Virus record (IMG/VR): IMGVR_UViG_3300038678_000084
Span: 1 to 26,878 of that record
DNA from: a virus
Direction: 5' to 3' (one strand)
Length of the DNA stretch: 26,878 nucleotides
The position numbers were made by a program, and so were the translations under genes. Shown one piece after another: positions 4,772 through 10,992 of the stretch. How positions within the stretch are numbered: position 1 is the first letter of the stretch; every line of letters starts with the position of its first letter. Below the pieces are notes generated by a model. The model saw nothing but the letters and a program-made list of their open reading frames with translations, was not told the origin of the DNA and did no database searches.

Positions 4772-6204
4772 CAGAACCAGCTTTAAAGACAAGTGACGAG
4801 ACTCTCCTCGGGCTGATCGGAACTTTTAATCTCTTTCAAGCTGAGGATCGCCTCTCTGGTTTCGTTCGAGGCGTCCTGGCTATTATAGATCCTGGAACCC
4901 TTTACAAACATAACTGGCACGTCGATCTGATATGTGAATACCTGGAGGCGGCCTGGAGACGTGAGATCCGACGTCTGGTGATTAATATCCCGCCTCGATT
5001 TATGAAGTCGACCATAACAACGATTGCCTGGCCAGCCTGGATCCTCGGCCACAATCCAAGCGAACAAATAATATGCGCCTCTTACTCCTCGTCGCTTGCA
5101 ATCAAACACTCGGTAGAGTGTCGTCTTGTAATTCAATCTCTCTGGTATAGATCTCTTTTTCCGGACGTGATGCTTACCGGCGACATGAACGTCAAGAGCG
5201 AGTTTGTCACTACCAAAAGAGGCCACCGGATTGCAACGAGTGTCGGAGGTACCACGGTCGGTAAGGGTGGTAATATCCTGATTGGGGACGATATCCTTAG
5301 TCCCGAACAAGCTCTCTCTGATACGGTTCGCCAGACGGCTAATGACTGGATCGATCAAACTTTCTTAACCAGGTTCAACGACGAGAAAACAGGTGTCTTT
5401 GTTAACGTGCAACATCGATTGCATGAGGCGGATCCGACGGGACACTTGATCGAGAAAGGTGGCTTTACAGTCCTATCAATACCAATGGAGGCTGAGAAAA
5501 GAACGATTATTGATTTTGGATCCGTGAAGGTTAAGCGCAAGGCCGGCGGTCTCTTGCATCTGGAGCGGTTCGGAAAGGCTGAGGTTGCTCAGAAAAAGAG
5601 AGACGTCGGGTCGTATGCCTGGGCTGGCCAGTATCAACAGAGGCCGGCTCCTCTTGTGGGCGGCATGATTCAACTCTCCTGGTTTAAGCGTTATAAAGTA
5701 AAACCGAGAAACGTCATAAGGAGGATCCAGTCCTGGGACACGGCCGGCAAAGGGAAGGAGATCAATAATCCGTCGGTTTGTGGTACCTGGCTCGAGACGG
5801 AAAAAGGTTATTACCTGGAGGACGTTTACAGGAACCGGATCGGATATCCAGGGCTCAAACGTGCTGCCAAGAGTAAGTATAAGCAAAAGAGACCGGATCT
5901 GATATTGATCGAGGATAAGTCCAGCGGTGAGGTTTTGATCCAAGACTTAAGAGAGGATCCAGAGGATCATTATCCGATAAAGGCTATCATGCCGGTTAAC
6001 GATAAGATTACTCGAATGTCAACGGCCTCTCCGACGATCGAGGCTGGCCTGGTATGGTTGCCGGAAAACGCTCCCTGGCTGGCTGACTTTGAGCTGGAGA
6101 TCTCTAACTTTCCAAATAGCGAGACAGCGGATCAGGTTGATATGGTGTCACAATTTCTAAACTATGTTAAGAAAAGGACGAGGCCGAGGGTCTCGGTGCT
6201 TTGA
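4768..6204 (+). CDS. terL: Terminase large subunit
   Basis: 478 residues, the usual size. The ATPase half has a P-loop variant IPPRFMKST (residues 74-82), Walker B with catalytic acid ILIGDD (170-175), and the coupling motif QHRLHEADPTGHL. The C-terminal RNase-H-like nuclease shows SWDTAGKG (Asp324), LIEDKSSG (Glu382/Asp383) and DQVDMVSQFL (Asp458), the expected acidic triad. The protein drives DNA into the prohead and cuts the concatemer. It belongs to the Terminase_6-type large terminases by motif. ATG overlaps the previous gene by four bases. The gene is rich in GATC sites (about 16 in one kb). Confidence 0.96.
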   Translation: MTEPALKTSDETLLGLIGTFNLFQAEDRLSGFVRGVLAIIDPGTLYKHNWHVDLICEYLEAAWRREIRRLVINIPPRFMKSTITTIAWPAWILGHNPSEQIICASYSSSLAIKHSVECRLVIQSLWYRSLFPDVMLTGDMNVKSEFVTTKRGHRIATSVGGTTVGKGGNILIGDDILSPEQALSDTVRQTANDWIDQTFLTRFNDEKTGVFVNVQHRLHEADPTGHLIEKGGFTVLSIPMEAEKRTIIDFGSVKVKRKAGGLLHLERFGKAEVAQKKRDVGSYAWAGQYQQRPAPLVGGMIQLSWFKRYKVKPRNVIRRIQSWDTAGKGKEINNPSVCGTWLETEKGYYLEDVYRNRIGYPGLKRAAKSKYKQKRPDLILIEDKSSGEVLIQDLREDPEDHYPIKAIMPVNDKITRMSTASPTIEAGLVWLPENAPWLADFELEISNFPNSETADQVDMVSQFLNYVKKRTRPRVSVL

Positions 6205-6214
6205 GGGGGTGTAC

Positions 6215-6379
6215 ATGAAACATGAAGAAAAAGAGGAACTTGTCAGCAGAATATGTGAGGCGCAAAAGGTACTACGAAAAGAGTTAGGCGACGACTGGAA
6301 TGATTTATTGAAAACTATGTATGAACCTCGTGTAATGGCAGCAATGATAAAATTTTCAGATCAGGAGAGGGGAATTTAA
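6215..6379 (+). CDS. Small helical hypothetical protein (54 aa)
   Basis: ATG at 6215 after GAGGGGGTG at 6203-6211, which overlaps the terminase stop. The 54-residue product is charged and helical (KHEEKEELVSRICEAQ...). A longer reading from 6164 lies inside terL and lacks an RBS. After its stop a 13-codon reading frame (6382-6423) overlaps the start of the next gene; I do not call it a gene. Confidence 0.55.
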   Translation: MKHEEKEELVSRICEAQKVLRKELGDDWNDLLKTMYEPRVMAAMIKFSDQERGI

Positions 6380-6415
6380 CGATGCTAACGGACGTTAATT
6401 TAAAGGAGGTTAATT

Positions 6416-6853
6416 ATGTTTAAAAAATTGATCGTTAAAGAGTTTACAGTTACCCAGGAACTTATCGACAAGGCTAATAGGAGCCTTGAGGTAGGCGATA
6501 AATACTCATATTTTTATGACGAGGAGTCAAAGAAATATTACCGGCCGAAAGATACGTTCATAGTGGCCAGCATAGACTTAGAAAAGTATTTTGAGGAGGT
6601 TGTCCCGGTAGAGGATTATGACTCTGGCCTGGATCGGGAGGAGAGCCAGGAGACCATCTGTGAACTCCTGTCTTTCAAGGATGCAGTTAAACAATGTAAA
6701 GTGAGAGGGTATATTCGAAGACGAGGCGTTTTTAGATCATGGTCAAAAAATCATATCGAGCCTCTCGAAAAAAGAGTACCTCTCTCGGAACAGAAAAAGA
6801 GCGACTGGGTGTGTCACGATCCGGAGGGACCCGAGACATCAATTGTCGGGTAG
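6416..6853 (+). CDS. Phage protein with C-terminal W-x-K-N-H / D-W motif (145 aa)
   Basis: ATG at 6416 preceded by AAAGGAGGT at 6402-6410. Residues 1-75 are an unrecognised acidic domain. Residues 85-140 match a small phage module I know from many tailed phages: a helix (LLSFKDAVKQCKVRGYIRR), then S-W-S-K-N-H, L-E-K-R-V-P-L and D-W-V-C-H-D-P. Some proteins of this general shape (DUF2829-like, W-rich) act against host defences, but I cannot claim that here. It is the last gene before a roughly 400-base control region. Confidence 0.6.
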   Translation: MFKKLIVKEFTVTQELIDKANRSLEVGDKYSYFYDEESKKYYRPKDTFIVASIDLEKYFEEVVPVEDYDSGLDREESQETICELLSFKDAVKQCKVRGYIRRRGVFRSWSKNHIEPLEKRVPLSEQKKSDWVCHDPEGPETSIVG

Positions 6854-6899
6854 TGACAATTTATCTCTAAAAAATAATTTTACGACTCTTTTTTGTCAC
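6841..6899 (+). promoter_or_regulatory. Two overlapping inverted repeats after the 145-aa gene
   Basis: AATTGTC (6841-6847) and GACAATT (6855-6861) form a 7-bp stem around the stop codon. GTGACAA (6853-6859) can instead pair with TTGTCAC (6893-6899). The two use the same bases, so they are mutually exclusive. No T-run follows the first stem. They could be an attenuator, an operator with TTGTC/GACAA half-sites, or a processing site. Confidence 0.4.
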
Positions 6900-6919
6900 G
6901 ATGTTAAGGAGATATTGCT

Positions 6920-7057
6920 TTGATTACCATCTACATCGACATATCCCTTGTAGATGCCTACATATCACAGGGTTGGGAGTGTAGGTTCAGTAAGTTCTAT
7001 CATGCCAGAGGGATTAATGGTTTGTGTTATGTAGCAATATTCAGATTTTTTACTTGA
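6920..7057 (+). CDS. Tiny hypothetical protein (45 aa)
   Basis: TTG at 6920 preceded by AAGGAGAT at 6906-6913. The product reads ITIYIDISLVDAYISQGW then a C, basic residues and an aromatic tail (YVAIFRFFT). Both the good RBS and the protein-like composition support it, but it is short and unrecognised. Its stop overlaps the -35 box of the promoter described next. Confidence 0.4.
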   Translation: MITIYIDISLVDAYISQGWECRFSKFYHARGINGLCYVAIFRFFT

Positions 7058-7081
7058 CGATCACAATATCTTGTGTATTAT
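7054..7081 (+). promoter_or_regulatory. Sigma70-like promoter with operator in spacer
   Basis: TTGACG (7054-7059) and TATTAT (7076-7081) are 16 bases apart; each matches the consensus at five of six positions. The spacer holds a perfect dyad CACAA-TATC-TTGTG (7062-7075), a place where a bound repressor would block RNA polymerase. It lies at the boundary of the packaging genes and the head module and points toward the head genes. Confidence 0.55.
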
Positions 7082-7141
7082 TTGAGGTACCGTACCACAA
7101 CATCTTGTAGCTTCCTGGAGCTCGTCGACCACAACATATTG
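7062..7141. repeat. Three CACAAYATMTTG dyads at exact 34-base steps
   Basis: Copies: CACAATATCTTG (7062-7073), CACAACATCTTG (7096-7107) and CACAACATATTG (7130-7141). All are centred on CAA-N4-TTG; the first is a perfect CACAA/TTGTG dyad. Start-to-start distances are both 34 bases, a little over three DNA turns. The layout resembles a set of phage operators overlapping and following a promoter. No obvious repressor gene lies next to it, apart from the winged-helix gene at 2761. Confidence 0.6.
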
Positions 7142-7187
7142 ATATTTTAATAATCGACGGAGATTTTATTGAGGATCCTTAACGGGT

Positions 7188-7246
7188 GTCCGACTATTAA
7201 GCTCGATCAACTGACCTTCCAGGTTAGCTTGTCGGGCTTTCTTTTA
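7188..7246 (+). terminator. Nested hairpin with U-rich tail
   Basis: Outer stem GTCCGAC (7188-7194) with GTCGGGC (7231-7237), allowing one G-U, followed by TTTCTTTTA. Inside it, CTGACCT (7211-7217) and AGGTTAG (7221-7227) form a tight 7-bp hairpin with a TCC loop. AAGCT (7199-7203) could also pair with AGCTT (7226-7230), competing with the inner stem. This fits a leaky terminator or attenuator between the promoter at 7054 and the gene at 7249. Confidence 0.45.
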
Positions 7247-7248
7247 TT

Positions 7249-7425
7249 ATGGCTAAGAACATTATGACAATACGGGCAAGCGAAGTCGCCAAAGAACTTA
7301 CTATGACTGTAAACGTCACAGGTTTAAAGATATGGAGAGTCCGTCTATTTGTTGGGTTGTTATTGCTAAGAGCGTCAACCTGGGTAATGGGTTGCGGCAT
7401 TGAGCTAATTGATAAAAAAGAGTAA
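7249..7425 (+). CDS. Small phage protein (58 aa), hydrophobic R-L-x-x-G motif
   Basis: ATG at 7249. The product contains a stretch VTGLKIWRVRLFVGLLLL followed by RASTWVMGCGIELIDKK. The R-x-R-L-x-x-G-x-x-L-L-R-A-x-x-W-V-M-G-C pattern is one I recognise from many tiny phage proteins, often next to the portal gene. The hydrophobic centre and the C in M-G-C suggest peripheral or inner-membrane association, which is inference. The RBS is poor and the start lies just after the U-rich tail of the preceding hairpin, so expression may depend on its state. Confidence 0.6.
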   Translation: MAKNIMTIRASEVAKELTMTVNVTGLKIWRVRLFVGLLLLRASTWVMGCGIELIDKKE

Positions 7426-7431
7426 CACTTA

Positions 7432-7590
7432 ATGACTGTAAGATATACCATACTCCCTTTTGTAGACAATCCAAAGGCCGGTGACATCGTCGACTTACTG
7501 CCGATGATCTATCTAGCAAGCGACGAGTTTATCGATGCGCTATGCAAAGAGATTGAAACGGCTCTATCAGTTAAAGAGCAAGATCCATGA
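7432..7590 (+). CDS. Tiny hypothetical protein (52 aa)
   Basis: ATG at 7432, six bases after the preceding stop, so probably coupled. The product is soluble and acidic (DNPKAGDIVDLLPMIYLAS then a helix DEFIDALCKEIETALS). It is unrecognised. Codon use is like its neighbours, and it ends before the portal leader. A TTGACA at 7609-7614 lies downstream, but I see no matching -10 box. Confidence 0.45.
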   Translation: MTVRYTILPFVDNPKAGDIVDLLPMIYLASDEFIDALCKEIETALSVKEQDP

Positions 7591-7663
7591 CATACTAAAT
7601 TTATAACTTTGACAATTAAATAGGCTTTCCTGGATTGGCCTCCAGGGTGCCAAGCAATTTAAG

Positions 7664-7700
7664 AGACCGTCTTTCGTGCACGACGAGGGGCGGTCTTTTT
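7664..7700 (+). terminator. Rho-independent terminator before portal gene
   Basis: AGACCG (7664-7669) pairs with CGGTCT (7691-7696), continuing straight into TTTTT. The loop holds the palindrome TCGTGCACGA. Just upstream, CCTGG (7629-7633) and CCAGG (7641-7645) form another hairpin, itself flanked by GGC and GCC. Together these could set readthrough into the portal gene, whose ATG is at 7722. Confidence 0.65.
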
Positions 7701-7721
7701 GTTTGGCTGGAGATTGAACTT

Positions 7722-8990
7722 ATGACGATTAGACAAAGGATCGGTAATGCAATTAAGAGGACGGGATCCTGGCGGCCGTTTAGAAAAGAATCAGCGATCG
7801 GCAAAGCGGTTGCCCTCTTTAAGTTGGGTCAGCCGGTATGGACTCCCAGGCAATATGATAAGCTCGCCGAGGAAGGTTATCAAAAGAACGTTATCGCTTA
7901 CTCGTCGATCAACATGGTCGCCAGGGGAGCGGCATCGATTGAGTGGACACTTAATAGGAAACGAGCAGACAAGCTCATTGAGATTAAAGAGCACCCCCTC
8001 TTGACACTTCTTAACCGGCCGAACCCTCTCCAGGGAGGATCGGCTTTTCTTGAGTCCATGTATGGATATTATCTTATAGCTGGTAACAACTACATTGAAA
8101 GCATAACGAACACGAGAGGGACGCCACTTGAGCTTTACACGCATCGTCCGGACAGAATTAAGATTGTCCCTGGAACGTTCGGGCTCCCCCAGGCTTACGA
8201 GTACACGATCAATGGGGTCTCTCAAAGGGTATGGGAGGTTGATCAGATCCGAGGCAAGTCTCCTCTCCTCCATAATAAAATGTTTCACCCGTTAAACGAT
8301 TGGTACGGCATGAGTCCTCTTGAGGCGGCGGCTTTCTGGATTGATATCCACAACCAAGCCGGAGCCTGGAATAAGTCGCTTTTAGATAACGGAGCCAGAC
8401 CGTCGGGAGCTCTGATTGTAAAAGAGGAGCTGGGGAATTTAACAGTGGAACAGAAAACAGAGCTCAAGAAAGAATTAAGAGAGGCTTATGCTGGAGCAAC
8501 TAATGTCGGCCGGCCGATGTTGTTAGAGGGTGGTATGGACTGGAAAGAACTCGGCCTCTCTCCTAAAGACATGGAATATATCGAGAGTAAGAACACGTCC
8601 GCCAGAGATATCGCTCTTACCTACGGTGTCCCGCCGATGTTGCTCGGTATTAAAGGTGACAGCACGTTTAATAATCAGAGAGAGGCCAGGCTCTCACTCT
8701 GGGAAAATACAATCCTCCCACTGGCTTATTTGCATCGTGACGAGTTTAATAACTGGCTCGTCCCGATGTTTGATCCTTCACTCGTCCTGGGGCTCAATGA
8801 AGATAAGATCCTCGCTCTGGCTCCGAGGCGTGACGCTATTTGGGACAGAGTCAAGGGAGCGGAACATTTAACTCTCAATGAAAAGAGAGCGGCAACAGGA
8901 CAAGACGAAAAGCCAGGCGGCGACGAGCTCTATGTCTCAATGACACAAGTCCCGCTCGGGCTCGGTGACGTAAAAAAAAAGAATACTTGA
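7722..8990 (+). CDS. HK97-family portal protein
   Basis: 422 residues, typical length. ATG 7722 chosen because CTGGAGA lies 8 bases before it and a terminator rules out the earlier in-frame start at 7635. HK97-portal marks are clear: an N-terminal helix with NVIAYSSINMVARGAASIEW, EHPLLTLLNRPNPLQGGSAF, the G-N-N-Y-I-E segment, WYGMSPLEAAA, then N-G-A-R-P-S-G and YGVPPMLLG...STFNNQREA. It forms the dodecamer at the DNA entry vertex. The gene ends in A9G then AAT-ACT-TGA; the -1 frame is open through to the next gene, so a portal-MuF fusion is possible. Confidence 0.95.
   Translation: MTIRQRIGNAIKRTGSWRPFRKESAIGKAVALFKLGQPVWTPRQYDKLAEEGYQKNVIAYSSINMVARGAASIEWTLNRKRADKLIEIKEHPLLTLLNRPNPLQGGSAFLESMYGYYLIAGNNYIESITNTRGTPLELYTHRPDRIKIVPGTFGLPQAYEYTINGVSQRVWEVDQIRGKSPLLHNKMFHPLNDWYGMSPLEAAAFWIDIHNQAGAWNKSLLDNGARPSGALIVKEELGNLTVEQKTELKKELREAYAGATNVGRPMLLEGGMDWKELGLSPKDMEYIESKNTSARDIALTYGVPPMLLGIKGDSTFNNQREARLSLWENTILPLAYLHRDEFNNWLVPMFDPSLVLGLNEDKILALAPRRDAIWDRVKGAEHLTLNEKRAATGQDEKPGGDELYVSMTQVPLGLGDVKKKNT
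8972..8981 (+). other. Slippery run A9G before portal stop (candidate -1 frameshift)
   Basis: Nine A and a G, read in the portal frame as AAA-AAA-AAG, give the canonical heptamer A-AAA-AAG. Slipping back one base gives GAA-TAC-TTG-AAC, which runs without a stop into the gene starting at 8987. The same A9G run occurs at 17887-17896 in the tail chaperone. Confidence 0.45.
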
Positions 8991-9793
8991 ACCTGGGCTA
9001 TAAGGTCTTAAACGATCTCACTCCCCAGGCAAGGCTAAGAGAATGGCAATCACAACAAACGATAATGATCGCAATGGAAAGGGCTCTCATTAAGCGCATG
9101 GAGAATTTACTTATAAAACAGGGTCAGATCTCGGCTGAGGCTTTTGAGTCAGATGGTAAGCAGGGCGTCGAGCTCTCTTTTCGGGATCATCCCCAGGAAG
9201 TCGAAACACTCCTGGTTGCTCATTATGGCGTCGTCATGCAGACTTTCGGCCAGCGGATCGTTGACGGAATCTCAAAAGAAAAGTCGGAGGCTATCCTGGA
9301 GAGTAAAGATCAACAGTCTTTCTTTCGCCGATCTATTGTCGAGTGGGTCGAGCAACATGCAGGCAACAAGATCACGCAGATTGCCAAGACCACGAAAGAA
9401 GAAACTATCCTGTTGGTAAGGGCTACCGTGCGACAAGCTGAAACCGAGGGGTGGGCGTTATCTAAGATCGTCAAACAGATCAGAGAGGGCACGGCAATTA
9501 AAGCGGCTTACAGAGCACGCCGGATTGCTATTACCGAGACTCACTCGGCGGCGGTTGCGGCTGGAGATATGGCAGCGGATTCAACTCAGTTGCCATTACA
9601 AAGAGAATGGATGGCGGCGCTTGATGGACGGGAGAGATCTTCGCACGCAGACCTGAACGGTCAGAGAAAACCAATGAAAGAGCCTTTCCAGGGCAACGGG
9701 TTTTTAATCATGCGTCCTGGGGATCCCAGAGCACCGGCCGAGGAGACGATCAATTGCAGATGTTCAATTATCTACGTCACAAAGGAGGCATAA
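8987..9793 (+). CDS. Minor head protein, MuF/SPP1 gp7-like
   Basis: The C-terminal 110 residues have the MuF-domain marks: R-I-A-I-T-E-T-H-S-A, EWMAALDGRERSSHADLNGQ, a P-F-x-G turn, RPGDPRAPAEETINCRC. Such proteins are packaged minor head or ejection components bound to the portal. The N-terminal half is helical. The best initiator in this frame is TTG 8987, which overlaps the portal stop (TTGA) and has no real RBS; the next choice is ATG 9064. The absence of an RBS fits either tight coupling to portal translation or production as a portal fusion through the A9G site at 8972. Confidence 0.85.
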   Translation: MNLGYKVLNDLTPQARLREWQSQQTIMIAMERALIKRMENLLIKQGQISAEAFESDGKQGVELSFRDHPQEVETLLVAHYGVVMQTFGQRIVDGISKEKSEAILESKDQQSFFRRSIVEWVEQHAGNKITQIAKTTKEETILLVRATVRQAETEGWALSKIVKQIREGTAIKAAYRARRIAITETHSAAVAAGDMAADSTQLPLQREWMAALDGRERSSHADLNGQRKPMKEPFQGNGFLIMRPGDPRAPAEETINCRCSIIYVTKEA

Positions 9794-9794
9794 A

Positions 9795-10073
9795 ATGAGG
9801 GACAAGAATAGAAAACCTGTCGTTGTTTATATGGTAGGAAAGCGAACGGAAACTGGAATATTGACAGGCAAGATCCAGGATTACAAAGGAACATTTAACA
9901 CCAAGAAAGAGGCACTCGACGCTTGTACGGATCCGTCGTTGAAGTATTACACTGTTGAGAATACTCCAGAGGCGATCTATACCTACATTCCAAACCTCAG
10001 TAAAAAGGTCAAAGGCAAAGGCGGTACGACCAATTTAAAGGCAACGCATGAAGTTGACGGCGAGGACAGCTAA
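9795..10073 (+). CDS. Hypothetical protein (92 aa)
   Basis: ATG at 9795 after AAAGGAGG at 9780-9787. The product has strands near the start (KPVVVYMVGKRT), a middle with N-T-K-K-E-A-L-D-A-C and Y-Y-T-V-E-N-T, and a basic tail. It is not recognised. It begins the four-gene stretch between the minor head protein and the protease that is not typical of head modules, and is followed closely by the SpeD-like gene. Confidence 0.6.
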   Translation: MRDKNRKPVVVYMVGKRTETGILTGKIQDYKGTFNTKKEALDACTDPSLKYYTVENTPEAIYTYIPNLSKKVKGKGGTTNLKATHEVDGEDS

Positions 10074-10078
10074 GAATA

Positions 10079-10453
10079 ATGTCAAAGCCTTACGGAAACG
10101 AATTGATCCTGGATCTGCATTTATGCGATACGACTAAATTTAATCGCAAAGATATTAAGAGGTATTTCGAGGATCTCTGCAAGCTGATTAACATGAAAAG
10201 GGAGGATCTACACTTTTGGGATTACGAGGGAGATCCGGAGGGTTACAAAGCGGCGCCGGTTCACTTGAAAGGGACAACAGCCGTCCAGTTTATCAGCACG
10301 AGCAATATAGTCATTCACACGGTTGACGATATGCGAAACGCCTATATTAACATTTTCTCTTGTAGGGAGTTTAATCCGAACACAGCTCAGAAGTTTACTA
10401 TGGATTACTTTAAAGGGCTTGTCGTTAAAGCGGTCTTTACTGAAAGGAAATAA
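10079..10453 (+). CDS. speD: S-adenosylmethionine decarboxylase-like (SpeD) pyruvoyl enzyme
   Basis: The 124 residues follow the class 1B AdoMet-decarboxylase plan: G-N-E-L-I-L-D-L-H at the start, then AVQFISTSNIVIHTVDD and AYINIFSC. Against bacterial SpeD (A-V-V-V-I-S-E-S-H-L-x-I-H-T ... F/Y-T-C-G), the self-cleaving serine corresponds to Ser75, the processing His to His80 and the catalytic Cys to Cys95; the residue before the serine is Thr, not Glu, and the His after it is Asn. Such enzymes make decarboxylated AdoMet for spermidine; some SpeD homologues have shifted to ornithine or arginine decarboxylation. Whether this one self-processes, and its substrate, cannot be told from sequence. 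Base use matches the phage, so it is not a very recent arrival. Confidence 0.72.
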   Translation: MSKPYGNELILDLHLCDTTKFNRKDIKRYFEDLCKLINMKREDLHFWDYEGDPEGYKAAPVHLKGTTAVQFISTSNIVIHTVDDMRNAYINIFSCREFNPNTAQKFTMDYFKGLVVKAVFTERK

Positions 10454-10992
10454 TGAATGTTGTCTTAACTAAAGAGTTTTTACAAAAAGAATATATCAAG
10501 AAGAAAAAACCTATCAACCAAATTGCTAAGGATGCTTCTTGTGGTGTGGGAACTATTTTTAATTACCTTAAAAAATTTAAAATAAAAACAAGAACTTATT
10601 CAGAGTTAATGCGGGGGAGCAATAATCCAAATTTTAGAGGAATGTCCTTAAATCATCGTAAGAACATTAGTAAGGCGAAAAAAGGAAATAGAAACAGTTT
10701 TAAGGGAGGGCGAAATTATAACGATGCAGGATATATTTTAATCCACATGCCTACTCACCCTTTCAGTAATAACTGCGGATATGTTCGTGAACATCGTTTA
10801 ACATTAGAAAAATATCTTGGTCGATATTTAAAACCAAAAGAAGTTCCCCATCATCTAAATGAGGTTAAGGATGATAATAGGGTGGAAAATTTACTACTTT
10901 TTGCTTCTCAGTCTGCACATGTGAGGTTTGAAAACAATAGAACAGTAAAACCAGAAGAAATTATATTTGATGGGAGAAATTGTAATGTTTAA
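10453..10992 (+). CDS. HNH homing endonuclease with N-terminal HTH
   Basis: 179 residues. Residues 15-50 form a resolvase-like HTH (PINQIAKDASCGVGTIFNYL), residues 60-90 a basic N-x-N-F-R-G/K-x-G-x-R linker as in NUMOD-type homing enzymes, and the C-terminal half an HNH_3-like nuclease (GYVREHRLTLEKYLGR, VPHHLNEVKDDNRVENL, then S-A-H). The start overlaps the speD-like stop (TAATG) and the end overlaps the start of the DUF3326 gene. The gene is AT-rich and contains no GATC at all, unlike its neighbours, so it is a recent free-standing insertion between the two enzyme genes. Confidence 0.88.
   Translation: MNVVLTKEFLQKEYIKKKKPINQIAKDASCGVGTIFNYLKKFKIKTRTYSELMRGSNNPNFRGMSLNHRKNISKAKKGNRNSFKGGRNYNDAGYILIHMPTHPFSNNCGYVREHRLTLEKYLGRYLKPKEVPHHLNEVKDDNRVENLLLFASQSAHVRFENNRTVKPEEIIFDGRNCNV

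Noticed and set aside
6382-6423. 13-codon reading frame just before the 145-aa gene
   Set aside because: It overlaps the RBS and start of the next gene, has no RBS of its own and no recognisable sequence.
7062-7141. CRISPR-like array
   Set aside because: Repeats are only 12 bases with spacers of 22, just three copies, and the repeat is a dyad overlapping a promoter; no cas genes.
7609-7640. Promoter starting at TTGACA 7609
   Set aside because: No acceptable -10 box at 16-18 bases, and a terminator follows before the portal gene.
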